Source: Brachionus koreanus | Taxonomy: Eukaryota; Rotifera; Eurotatoria; Ploima; Brachionidae | Reading direction: 5' to 3' | DNA: 64,000 bases | Assembly (NCBI GenBank): GCA_016987375.1 | Contig: PJRA01000263.1 | Span: 3,874,254 to 3,938,253 of the forward strand | Shown here: positions 9,998-20,172 of the stretch, in pieces | Position numbering within the stretch: the first letter of the stretch is position 1 | How the letters are laid out: each line of letters opens with the position of its first letter | Notes under the pieces: generated by a model | Told to the model about the DNA's origin: nothing | Databases searched by the model: none | Seen by the model: only the letters and a program-made list of their open reading frames with translations | Translations under genes and position numbers: made by a program

Positions 9998-12900
9998 ATG
10001 TCATTAAACTATTTAAAGAAATTTTTGTTTTTGAGTCCAACAATCAATTTAAAAGATTTATCAAACTCGAAATTGCTTTCTAATGTATTAACAGCAATTG
10101 AATTGAGCATAAATTCGCAAAAATCAAACGAATTGATACAAATTGTTGATGACTTTTTAAAATTTTACAGTGATCTTCACTTAAAAAGTGCACATACAAA
10201 CCGATTAAGACCTAATGCCGATTGTGTAATCTTTTATTTGGCTTGTTGTGCAAGAAAAAGCAAAGATGAGTCATTTTCTCACAAAAGTATCTAAACAAAG
10301 AAATTTTGTCAGAAAATCAACAAAATTTTTTTTTAGTCTATGAATTATTTACTGAAGTTAGTGAAACAACGGCTCATTTATTTGCTTATGAGCACTACTG
10401 GCATATAGTTCTTCAAATCGAAAAGATTAAAAACTCATCTGAATCAAATCAAGATCAAATGGCTGTCGATGAAAACAAAAGTCCAAAGTGCATTGGAAGA
10501 GGCCATAAAAAAGCTCTCATTAATTGGTTTTACAACAAAAATGAACTTGATCTTATTAAACTAATCACTCAATATAGACATATGTACAATTGGACGATCA
10601 AAGATATTCTTAAATTAATTCACATGAGACCAAAAAACGAAGGTAATTTGGAAGAAAAATTAGTGCTATTTTGGTTTTTAAATTTTTTTATTCATTTGTT
10701 TAATTAAATAATTAGGAGCTAATAATTAGACTGTGTAGAATGAATCTTTCATTTTTGATTTTTCAAATCCTTCTTTTCACATAAACTATAAATTAATGAA
10801 AAAAAAAATAAATTTTAATTTGGAAAATTTACAAAAATTTTCCATAATTTCATAGGAAAAAGTTTAATTTTTGCTTTTCTTTTTTTATTTCATAAAAGTG
10901 CAACTATAATTCTAAATTTGTTCAAATAATTGATGTATTCTAGTTTCCAAGCTGAAATTAACTGACACCGAGATATCTGTTTAGCTAACTTTTTTTGTTT
11001 AATTTCAAAATGAACAAATTTTAACTTTTTCCAATAAAATTTTGTAAGTTGTTGTTAGATAGAACTCATATCAAAGACGGCAAATGTTTTTTTGATAAAA
11101 AGAAGTCTAATTAATTTAAATTTGATTCAAATATAGATATCTGTGTATTTTGAATAATAATAGTTAATATCCCACGGTCAACTATTCTAATATTTTAGTC
11201 TAAATAAGTCTACTATGACAGGAAGACTAACATATTCCTGTCATAGTAGACTTTTATTTTTTTAGTTATACCGACATTATCCCAGTCTGTTTTTGAATTG
11301 GTTGATGCAACTTGCTGTCACAAGCGACGTTAGCATCCATTTATTTACTTCAACACCATCAAAAAAAAATTTTAAGGAATCTGAAAAAGAAATCTGCGAT
11401 TGCTTAACATTTTGTCTTGCTTTGCTTTTGATTGATTGTCTTGCTTAACATTTTGTTAGGTGCGAGCAAATTCGATGCTTTGCTCCCCTGCCATTCGATG
11501 CCTATCTCCTCCACTTGGTCCTTCATTATTCTGAACTGAACTCATAAGCTCCACATTCTAAAACCAATTGACATGATTATATTTGCATGATTATATGTGA
11601 ATTTTATAAAATTTAACCATATCTATACGCTGTCGCCTTTTTTTAACAGTTTCTAGTCCCAAATAGCTAGCCTTGACTCATAATTAAAACTTTTTATTTG
11701 TGGAACAAGTTAAGTTGCTCGTATTTTTACTTGTTCTATTCTAAATATATCCTTTTTTAAATAAGGATTCCAGACAGGCACACATTATTAACACAGCTAT
11801 CGATTTGATCATTTCATTTGAGTTTGTTGTTTGCGAAATGCTATCAATCGCCTTCGAAAAATCTAAAAATACTAACACAGCAACTGAATCCTCTACTCAA
11901 GATCACAGCGTAATCAGAGTTGTTTAAAAGTCCAAGTCAAAATCTCTTTAAGTTAAATTTTTTTTTAATTTTTAAATTATTATCAAAAAAAATTAACTTT
12001 AATTTTAGTCAATGGTTAATTTTAAATATATAATATATATAATATATATTATATTTCTATTTTTTCTTCATGATAGTAAAATCTGGACTTTTTTTAACAA
12101 AAAATAAAATTAAAAGTCCGGACTCGGACTTGGCTTGAGACTTGTGACTTTTAAACAACTCTGAATGTATTATAAAGAGTTTTTAGCAAGTTGGTTAAAC
12201 AGGGTTTAACAAGCATAAACCAATGTTCGTCAATCGACAGTAATTGTTTTAATAAATGCCTTACCATTTGATCTAGCTTCTCCATTATTTTTATTAGTAC
12301 CAAAATATTTGCATTGACCTTATAAAGACTATTAATTTTATACTTGCATACTAAGCATACATAGCACGGTGTAAAGTGTTAAATATTTTTGGTGAAAAAT
12401 TTATCTTTTTTAAACATTAACTTTAAAAAAATGTCCAAAAAAGAAAACATTTTTTATGCTTATATAAATCTCAGCAAAAATATATTTTAAGATATAATTT
12501 AATTTATAAACTAATAAAAATTTTAAGGAACCTGAAAAAAAATTTGAATTTTTTCTTTTTAATTATTTGACCATAATCTATTCATACTAAAAATCAGTAA
12601 AATTTTTTTCCTAAAATTTTTTTTAATTTAAGGACATGATTTAATAATGAAATATGTCTTTTATGGATATCGAAACGTTCAAAATGAATGCTCAGAAACT
12701 AACTTAAATTTAATGGATTATTTACATGATTTTGAAAAAGTATTTTTTTAGATTTTTTATCAATAAAAATTATCTATCCATTATTATTTAAGTTAAAATT
12801 TGTAAAATATGGACAAGAAGCAGTTGAAATTATTCGAAAACACAACTTGTATCTCGAACACATTCCTTCAAGAATTTTTAAATTCAAAGAAGTAAACAGA

Positions 12901-14065
12901 TTTTTTTCCAATCTATTTTAAAGCATAAAAAATTTAGATTTGGCCAAGTCTAATTGAAAAAATGAATATTGAAGATTTTTACGAAAATTTATACCAAATT
13001 TTAAAAAAAGAAATAATTAAAGCCAATTCACCAATTGAAAAGTTTATTTTTGATAAAATTTTGAATCGTGAGAATCCGGATTATTCTCGCATGAGCCCAA
13101 TATCAAACTGCCTCGCCTCACAAATAACCGAACACTACATAATTCAAAAACAATCCAAGCAATTAAGACTCAGATCCAACTCGACTACAATTGAAGAAAA
13201 TTCAATTCAGGAAAATTTAAGAAATTTTTTTTGGAACGCATTCAAAAATTCCATTCTCCTAGTAAAATTTTTAAAAATTATTTTTCATTTAATTAAAAAA
13301 TATAAAATCTTAAGAATAAATCTCAACTGAAATCTTATTTTAATTCAAAAAGAGTGATGATAGTTGTCGAAATAAATCCTCAAATGAGAAATGCAACCAC
13401 TCTTGGACTAAATTATCTAAGTCCACTGGAAACAAGCTCAGCAATTCTTTTGACTCTTTATTATTTAAACACAGATCCAAACAATGTAGATTTTTTTGTA
13501 GCGTCAGACAGGCTTAGTCGAGTTGAACTAGCTGATAAAAACTCTCATTCAGAACCTAATTTGGGAACAATTGATCATTTACTCCAAGGCGTAAATATAA
13601 ATGATGGTGAAGTTTGAATCAGTTTTTAATATAAAAGGCATATTTTTGTTATTATTTCAATTTTAAGTTTTAAATGAAAATTGATTCACACTTCACAATT
13701 TTTAGATATTTAACTTTTGTTTTTTTTTTCACTTTATATTTTAAATAAAGTTTGTCTCTATCGAAAAAAATCCCACAGACAAAATATTTGAATGGACCCT
13801 ACAAAACAAAAAGTTCTACGACGTTTTTGTTTTTTTAGTTAGCTCGGACCAAGGAAATAAAAAAATTCAATTTGAAATGGACTTTGTTCGAGCCAACACA
13901 ATCTCTAAGGATTCAAAATTAGTTGTTGTTAATTTGACTGGAAAAAACTCGGAAGCTTCCTCTGAAAATGGGTTTATTACTCCTTCATCACTTGATCTTT
14001 ACATTAACGGATGGAATTTCGATACACATTTTATCATGGAATCTTTTTTAAAAGAAATTTTTTAG
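9998..14065 (+). CDS. RO60: RO60/TROVE-type RNA-binding protein with degenerate VWA domain
   Basis: Homologue of the 60-kDa Ro ribonucleoprotein, a HEAT-repeat ring that binds Y RNA and misfolded small RNAs. Exons: 9998-10286, 10337-10642, 12633-12739, 12793-12891, 12938-13261, about 13351-13611 and 13751-14065, roughly 566 residues (human 538). The TROVE part is clear: IFYLACCARKSKDESF, AHLFAYEHYWHIV, CIGRGHKKALINWFY, LITQYRHMYNWTIKDIL, LIHMRPKNEGHDLIMKYV and EHIPSRIFKFKEIWPSLI match human order and spacing. The C-terminal VWA fold is weaker: where Ro60 has DVSAS, this reads EINPQ. The junction 13261/13351 does not keep phase with any GT-AG pair I can see, so a sequence error or unusual splice is possible. 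The second intron (10643-12632) is about 2 kb and full of repeats. Confidence 0.85.
11206..11253. repeat. Perfect 19-bp inverted repeat with 10-base loop
   Basis: The arm AAGTCTACTATGACAGGAA (11206-11224) is followed by GACTAACATA and its exact reverse complement (11235-11253). The stem weakens immediately outside these bases. It is in the RO60 long intron, in the transcribed orientation, so it could fold in the pre-mRNA. It is short for a microRNA precursor; a small palindromic transposon remnant is also possible. Confidence 0.9.
11777..11860 (-). mobile_element. LINE reverse-transcriptase fragment in RO60 intron
   Basis: The minus strand resembles the fragment beside the assembly gap (16068-16135). 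Both contain versions of the peptide NNKLKWNDQIDNCVNKAN, here with an internal stop and substitutions. It is a decayed piece only. Confidence 0.6.
11915..12163. mobile_element. MITE with CAGAGTTGTTTAAAAGTC ends (complete copy)
   Basis: The left end CAGAGTTGTTTAAAAGTC and the right end GACTTTTAAACAACTCTG are perfect inverted complements over 18 bases. The inside carries many AAGTC/GACTT words and an AT-only stretch. Total 249 bases, no coding potential. The CAG...CTG ends resemble hAT-type termini. The flanking 8-mers (AGCGTAAT and AATGTATT) are only partly alike, so a target duplication is uncertain. Truncated relatives are at 19431 and 34398. Confidence 0.75.
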
Positions 14066-14610
14066 AAAAAGAATGAAAAAAGAAAATTTAATGCTAAGAA
14101 AATAATTTGATTTATTTTTTCTTGTTTTATTTAAAAATTAGATCGAGTTTTTTTTTCATTTTAACCGTTAACAAATAAAATTAATATCAAAAATATCATT
14201 AAATGTATTTTTTATTCAAAAATAAAACTCCTATTTTATATTAAAAATGGATTTTTTAAGAAACTAAATTGAGATCTAATAATAATTTAATTTCAAAAGC
14301 CTATTTAATTGTTAAAATTTTACAAAGAAGAATAATCTCTTCTCTTTTCAAATATCATATCGACTAATTTTTATTAAAAGTTTATTAACTGTAATCCTCC
14401 TCACATATGTTCCCATCAGTTTTTTTTGAAACGATTTTGACCAAAATAAATTCTTCTTAGATCGATTTGAGTCGACATAAAAAAAAAGCTTAGTCGAGTC
14501 GACTCGTTTTGAAAAATTCCCAATAGTAGAAATCAAAGATTAATTGATTATGTTATTATATTTAAATTTTCTTAATTAAAAATTATTTATTTTTTATTTA
14601 TTTATTCATT

Positions 14611-14650
14611 CAGAAAAGATTACGCCAGATTGGGCGATGAAAATTATAAA
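14611..14650. repeat. Short dispersed repeat, possible LINE 3' stem-loop
   Basis: TTACGCCAGATTGGGCGATGAAAA occurs here with one substitution relative to 37241-37264, each time after a CAGAA-like word and before AT-rich sequence. The CGCC/GGCG complement could form a small hairpin, as found at the 3' ends of some LINEs. Two copies only, so the family is unproven. Confidence 0.5.
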
Positions 14651-15464
14651 ATATAAATATACCTTTTTTTTTTTGAATCTTTCGCATGAATTATATTTTT
14701 AAAAAACATTTTTCGAAATAAAATTTTGCAATATTAAACTAATTTTTTTTCTATTTTGCATTATTTTATCAATTATGCAACCAATACAGCTGTCTCTCAT
14801 TAACTGATCATTTAGGGTTTTGTGTGAATAATAGAAAGAAAGAAATAAAATGTAGTTTTGGAGATTTACCTCCACAGGCTTATCCGAGCGGTATGAACCC
14901 TCTTATCTATATGGATAATAGAGTTCATTTTACTGATTCAATATCAATTCATTTAAGCCGCTAAGATCTTGACTTGACTGGAAGTGAATCTAAAAAATCG
15001 ACATCTAATTTGTGTAAAGTAGATTGATGAGAGTGGCGATGAATTCTGAATTCATTTCACTCAAGAAACAACTCATGTGCTTTCACAAAGTATATCTTGA
15101 GTTTTTATAAAGCAAAAAAAATCAATCAAGAAAATCAAATGCTTGGGCTGCTAAAAAATATCTTTAAAGTCATAACACTCAGCTTTGCAGACAAAGACTC
15201 TTACCTTTATCAATGATCTAAGTGAATACTGTTAATTAGATCAATTACGAACTATCAGGTAGAGTTCCGTGCATTAAAAATTAAATACCAAACTTTAGTG
15301 CATGCCTAAAAAATACTAAAATGACACTTTTAATTAAAAGAATTTTCGATTTTTTGTTTTTTGGCTTAAATATCGAAAATAAATAATCAATAATTATAAA
15401 AATATTAATTAATTTGAAAATATATCTAAATAAAAATTAAAATATAAAAAAATACACGAATTTC

Positions 15465-16065
15465 NNNNNNNNNNNNNNNNNNNNNNNNNNNNNNNNNNNN
15501 NNNNNNNNNNNNNNNNNNNNNNNNNNNNNNNNNNNNNNNNNNNNNNNNNNNNNNNNNNNNNNNNNNNNNNNNNNNNNNNNNNNNNNNNNNNNNNNNNNNN
15601 NNNNNNNNNNNNNNNNNNNNNNNNNNNNNNNNNNNNNNNNNNNNNNNNNNNNNNNNNNNNNNNNNNNNNNNNNNNNNNNNNNNNNNNNNNNNNNNNNNNN
15701 NNNNNNNNNNNNNNNNNNNNNNNNNNNNNNNNNNNNNNNNNNNNNNNNNNNNNNNNNNNNNNNNNNNNNNNNNNNNNNNNNNNNNNNNNNNNNNNNNNNN
15801 NNNNNNNNNNNNNNNNNNNNNNNNNNNNNNNNNNNNNNNNNNNNNNNNNNNNNNNNNNNNNNNNNNNNNNNNNNNNNNNNNNNNNNNNNNNNNNNNNNNN
15901 NNNNNNNNNNNNNNNNNNNNNNNNNNNNNNNNNNNNNNNNNNNNNNNNNNNNNNNNNNNNNNNNNNNNNNNNNNNNNNNNNNNNNNNNNNNNNNNNNNNN
16001 NNNNNNNNNNNNNNNNNNNNNNNNNNNNNNNNNNNNNNNNNNNNNNNNNNNNNNNNNNNNNNNNN
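15465..16065. other. Assembly gap (run of N)
   Basis: This stretch consists only of N. The bases to its right are LINE reverse-transcriptase sequence, so the gap probably lies within a repeat that could not be assembled. Confidence 1.
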
Positions 16066-16334
16066 AGCATGTTGTTAGCTTTATTAACGCAGTTGTCAAT
16101 TTGATCATTCCATTTGAGTTTATTGTTCACCATTACACCAAGGTCACGCTCAGTAGTAGTCTCAGCTAACTCAACTCTCAAACCATCAGCATTTAACATT
16201 GAGATTTTTTGATTAAATAAAATAACAAATAAAATAACATATTCCTCTAAATTCTTTAAAACATCACCTAAATTTAAGTTTTTTTTCTTTATACACTCCT
16301 TGTGGAGCATTGGATCATTACTTTTAATTTCCAC
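16066..16334 (-). mobile_element. Non-LTR retrotransposon reverse-transcriptase fragment
   Basis: The minus strand reads LNADGLRVELAETTTERDLG, then VMVNNKLKWNDQIDNCVNKA. This is the typical stretch after the palm of LINE reverse transcriptases (ERDLGV followed by a W and a KAN-type motif). It runs into the N gap. Upstream of LNADG the frame loses similarity, so the element is broken. Confidence 0.75.
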
Positions 16335-16790
16335 TCAAGTCGATCTTTTGCCATCACTCTTGCTTCTCCCCATCTCATTCCCATTTCGATGAGTTCTATT
16401 GTGGTCTTCCTACCTTAGTCCGCCCTTGGGATGTCCATCGAAGGGCTTTTATTGATATTCTTCTTTCTTTCTTTCTAAGTACATGTCCAAGCCATAGCAA
16501 TTTTTTGTTCCCTAATATTTACATCCGTACATAAGTGTTGCTTTTACTACAGAGTTGTAAAGTTTGAGTTTTGTTTTCTTGCTATAGCTGGTTGATTTCC
16601 ATGCTGTTCGGGGTCTAGCTAGATACTCTTTGCTTTAGCAAGTCTTTTCTCAATGTCTCTTTGTGCTCTCATTGCTGTAATGGTAGTGCTTCGTCGCACT
16701 CGACTTGTGAATCATCGATGGTGATCAGGGTATCCAATTTAGTGTTTTTGCACATAACTTTAGCTTTGGCCACATTAATTTCGAAAATTT
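16335..16790 (-). mobile_element. Second LINE relic, 3' part of reverse transcriptase
   Basis: Broken minus-strand reading frames give FEINVAKAKVMCKNTKLDTL, then LLWLGHVLRKKEEYQ and KPFDGHPKGGLR. These look like the EIN.xKTK segment and the WLGHV..R segment near the end of LINE ORF2 proteins. Several stops and frame changes show it is inactive. It may belong to a different clade from the piece at 16066-16334, because the motif order does not continue from one to the other. Confidence 0.65.
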
Positions 16791-17290
16791 TTGTTTAATA
16801 GAATAAAAATAGTATAAAAAGTAAAAAATGGTTACAAAATAAAAATAATATTATAAACTTATAATATAATAAGTAAATTAATTTAGCAAAAAAAAATTCA
16901 AAATTCACTGAAAATGGTGAAGAAGGGAAACTGGACAATTTCATTCAAAATGGTGAAAGTAATATGTTCTAAAGTTGCCAATCCAATGGTTAACAGAAAA
17001 TAAAATTCAAAAAAACAATATATTTTCTTAAATTTTACTAAGCTAGATATTTTTTCAATAGAATAGTTCTATTTGTATTAAATTGGAGTTGACTTTTACA
17101 AATTAGATTTCATTTTATTAAAAAAAGCAGTGACAAATTGAAATTTAGATGATGTTTTTTTATTAAGTCATAAAATTTTTGAAAAATTTTTATTGATGAA
17201 AAGCACCTTAATGAAAATTTAATAACATTTATCACCGAAAGCATAAACAAAACAAAATATAAATACATTTAAATCGATTCAATGAATACA

Positions 17291-17845
17291 TTAAATGCGT
17301 ATTAAAATAATGTCATTTGATTGAGATTGGTCGCGATTTTGTTTTGAATCGTATGAATATTTTGAAGAAAAGCGTCTAAATATTCCTTTAAAACTTGAAT
17401 TTTTCCTTTTTTTGCTTAATGACAAAGCTTCTTCACTTTTGCTAATTTTGTCATCAAAACTTGTTTTTTTTATAATTGAATGATCACAATTATTTAATTC
17501 TTTGTTTGAGCTTTCGCTTTTGTTCAAATTTATATTTTCATTTATATCACATACATGAGAGTTGTTTATTTGTTTAAATATTTGGCAATTTTCGTTTTCT
17601 GAAATATCACTCAAATTAAAATTGTTTAAATCATCAGACGCTTTTTTATGGTACGACATATTTTGGCCAGGGTAATTTGGTACATCAAGAGAATCTCGAT
17701 TAATTGCTAAATAGCTGTTACTTTTCGTCTTATTTTTTAATTTTTTTCCTTTTGTTTCATTTGACTTTGATTTTCTATTCAAATTTTCATTATTTTTTCG
17801 AAAAAATAATTTTCGAAACAATGATGGACATATTTTTAAACCCAT
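17291..17845 (-). CDS. Unrecognised basic, Ser/Asn-rich protein or terminal exon
   Basis: An uninterrupted 184-codon frame starting MGLKICPSLFRKLFF. It is rich in Lys, Ser and Asn, with acidic stretches in the middle and a basic C-terminal part (SLSKKRKNSSFKGIFRRF). No domain is recognisable. Gly at position 2 with a nearby Cys could allow N-myristoylation and palmitoylation; this is inference. The frame is open a little upstream of the ATG and an AG follows TAATATTTTA there (near 17886), so this could instead be the last exon of a longer gene. Neighbours are LINE relics on one side and a GPCR on the other. A chance frame of this length is unlikely in such AT-rich DNA, but the gene is not proven. 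Confidence 0.55.
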   Translation of the reverse strand: MGLKICPSLFRKLFFRKNNENLNRKSKSNETKGKKLKNKTKSNSYLAINRDSLDVPNYPGQNMSYHKKASDDLNNFNLSDISENENCQIFKQINNSHVCDINENINLNKSESSNKELNNCDHSIIKKTSFDDKISKSEEALSLSKKRKNSSFKGIFRRFSSKYSYDSKQNRDQSQSNDIILIRI

Positions 17846-19016
17846 TGTTTTTAAAGTTGATATGTACGATTTTCGAAAATCCCTTAAAATATTAATTTTT
17901 TATTAAGCATTAATTTTTTTTTTTGTATAATAAAAGTTGAATAAGTTGAATAAAAAATCTTTTTTCTTCCATCACATTTTTTCTATACAATGACCAATTT
18001 CAATCAATCGAAATAATGATTAAAATGTGGTTCTTTTTTTTAATTAATTTTACAAAAATTCATGACTTCTTATTATTTATTAAATTTTTTCAATAAATAT
18101 AAGAAACTAAAAATGGGTAAAAAGGTTAAAATCTAAATAGCAAGTTTTTTTTTCTATTTTATATTTTTGAAAATAATTTAGTTTATTTATTATATTTTAA
18201 CATGCTTAAGTCCTGATTTTAAAGTAACAGCGTAATTTCTAGATTAAAAAAAAAAGTTAAATAGAAAATTAACTTGCCAAATAATAAACGGAAGCAGATA
18301 TTTTGATTTGGGAGAAGTTAAAAAAACTCTAAAAAATTAGAAAAACAATAACTTTAAATTTTAAATTTTTTGAATTTATCAATAGGTCTTGATTAAAGTT
18401 TTATATTTTTTAAATGAAAAATTGTTTTAAGAAAAAATACAAAAATAAAGCTCTTTAATTAGTATGATATTTTTAATAAAACTATTTTCTCAATTGTTTT
18501 TTAATCTATTTATTATTTTAACTTACTTGATAGAATTAGCAAGTTCAAAAACCTTTATCAATTTTAATTTAAAAATAATACAACTATGATTTACATCTTA
18601 TATCTAAAATTAATTAATATCTATGTAGAAATAATTGATCTAATTAGAAAATTATCTTTCTTCAATTCAAAATTTGTATCCAACTTTTAATATTTAGAGT
18701 AATTTAAAAAAAAAAGATTTATGAACATGACTTTTTCAAATTAACCGAAACTTGAGTAAATGAGAAAATTTGAAAAAAATAGTATTTTAAATATTTAATT
18801 TGAGATTTATTTTAGGGATTTTTGTATTAATTTTGAAAACGTTTCAATTTTATCTTAACGCATTTATAATAGAAAAACTTCTTTTTAAATTTACAATTTT
18901 TTGATTCTCTACTTAACAACTTATCTAGAAGTAACACTTTCTATCAAAATTAATTACAATAATTTAAAAAATGAAAATATTATTTCAAATTTCAGATTCA
19001 TTTACTAAGTATTTAA

Positions 19017-19218
19017 CACTAGAAGCACCAAGCATTTTTTCAGGTTTTTTTAATTCATAAATATTTTATAAAAAAACTTAAATAATTTAATAAAGTAATA
19101 TCATTTTTTAAAGAAAATTTAAAAATCTACATAATTCAAAAAAGATATATTTATTTGAAAAATCCATTCAAAAGATATGAGTATTAAAAATTTTTTGACT
19201 CGTTTGGTGCTTCTAGTG
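19017..19218. mobile_element. piggyBac-type MITE, copy 1, exact TTAA duplications
   Basis: The ends CACTAGAAGCACCAA and TTGGTGCTTCTAGTG are perfect inverted complements over 15 bases. The element is flanked by TTAA on both sides (19013-19016, 19219-19222). TTAA target duplications and a C-A/C-CTAGA-type terminus are the mark of piggyBac-superfamily elements. It is 202 bases with no coding potential, so it would need a transposase supplied elsewhere. It shares its AT-rich inside with copies 2 and 3. Confidence 0.85.
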
Positions 19219-19430
19219 TTAAACTTTTAAAACAAGTCAGTAATGAAAACCACAATTCTTATTCTAATCTTTTAAAAATAAGTAATTTAGGAATTAAACT
19301 GTCAGAATATTTAGTCCATATAAAAAATTTTATAAACGTCTGCAGATGAAATATATGATAAGTTGTTTCGTTTTAAAAACGTTAGAGAGAAGCAAGTCAA
19401 AATTTCTTAAATTTTCATATAAATTTTAAT

Positions 19431-19545
19431 CGGAGTTGTTCAAAAGTCAAGTCAAAGTCAAGTCATTTGACTTGACTTTAAATTTTCTTCAAATCAAGTC
19501 TCTGACTTGACTTTCAAAAGACTTTAAAAAGACTTTTTTTAATAA
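19431..19545. mobile_element. CAGAGTTG-family MITE, truncated copy
   Basis: It begins CGGAGTTGTTCAAAAGTC, two substitutions from the complete copy at 11915. It then shows repeated AAGTCAAGTC / GACTTGACTT words that fold on themselves. The matching right terminus is missing; the sequence stops a few bases before the TTAA-type MITE at 19553. Confidence 0.6.
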
Positions 19546-19552
19546 ACTAAAA

Positions 19553-19746
19553 CACTAGAAGCATTTTTTCATGTTTTTTTAATTCAAAAATATCTTATAA
19601 AAAACTATAATAATTTCATTTTTAAAGGAAATTTAAAAATCTACATCATTCTAAAATGATATATTTATTTGAAAAATCTATTCAAAAGATACGAGGATTT
19701 TAAAAATTTTCAAACGAGTCAAATGACTCGATTAGTGCTTCTAGAG
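19553..19746. mobile_element. piggyBac-type MITE, copy 2
   Basis: It starts CACTAGAAGCATTTTTTCATG and ends AGTGCTTCTAGAG followed by TTAA. The left flank is TAAA and not TTAA, and the terminal repeats have diverged. Internal sequence matches copy 1 closely. It contains an extra ACGAGTCAAATGACTCG palindrome near the right end. Confidence 0.75.
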
Positions 19747-20172
19747 TTAATTATCATTTTCCAATTTTTCCAAATATCATTGCTGATCTGATAATCATTT
19801 AATATCGAATAAATGGCTCAACAACGAAAAAAATTGCTAATAATTTATATGCATGATTTTTGATATATTTCAATCAAATAAAATAATGAAAATTTATACT
19901 GCAGTTTTGATACTTTTATTATGGTGTATATACTTATGAAAATTTAAAGAATATTTTTCTATATCTGGCAATTTGTCAGTATTAAAAAAATTAAGCTTTG
20001 TTTCTTAATTAATTTATTTGACTTTTTAGATTTTTTTTTGTATTTTTTCTTTGTTTTTTCTCTATTTTTAATGATATAGAAACTTAAAAAATGATCATGA
20101 ATTTTTTTAATATTCTTTTTAATTTAATTCTAGGTATTTTTAAATATTACACAATTTTTTTCAATTCAAAAT

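Larger units (their letters stand above)
10643..12632 (+). other. Long RO60 intron carrying repeats and a hairpin
   Basis: The donor (GAAG|GTAATT) and acceptor (TTTAAG|GACATG) join the reading frame exactly, so this 1990-base stretch is intronic although most RO60 introns are near 50 bases. It carries a perfect 19-bp hairpin (11206-11253), a LINE reverse-transcriptase fragment (about 11777-11860, minus) and a complete MITE with CAGAGTTGTTTAAAAGTC ends (11915-12163). I see no other gene in it. Confidence 0.75.
14066..17290. other. Intergenic region with repeats, assembly gap and LINE relics
   Basis: No intact gene is seen. The region contains a short repeat (14620-14642) also found at 37241-37264, the run of N (15465-16065), and reverse-transcriptase relics of a non-LTR element on the minus strand (16066-16790). 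Open frames reported across the N run are artefacts of reading through unknown bases. Confidence 0.6.
17846..20172. other. Intergenic region with three short transposons
   Basis: It contains two TTAA-type MITEs (19017-19218, 19553-19746) and a truncated CAGAGTTG-type MITE (19431 onward). The rest is very AT-rich with no coding frame I can support. It lies 3' of the aminergic receptor gene, whose 3' UTR must extend into it. Confidence 0.6.

Noticed and set aside
10270..10336. Apparent frameshift between the first two RO60 reading frames
   Set aside because: A 50-base GT-AG intron (10287-10336) joins the frames exactly and restores similarity to Ro60.
11400..11462. Local repeat of GCTTAACATTTTGT
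   Set aside because: Only two short units; no array structure, and not CRISPR-like in a eukaryotic context.
14880..14910. A tRNA A-box-like word (ATCCGAGCGGT)
   Set aside because: No B box at a proper distance and no cloverleaf could be drawn.
15426..16334. Long minus-strand open frames spanning the run of N
   Set aside because: They are made by translating unknown bases; only the part right of 16065 is real sequence, and it is LINE-derived.
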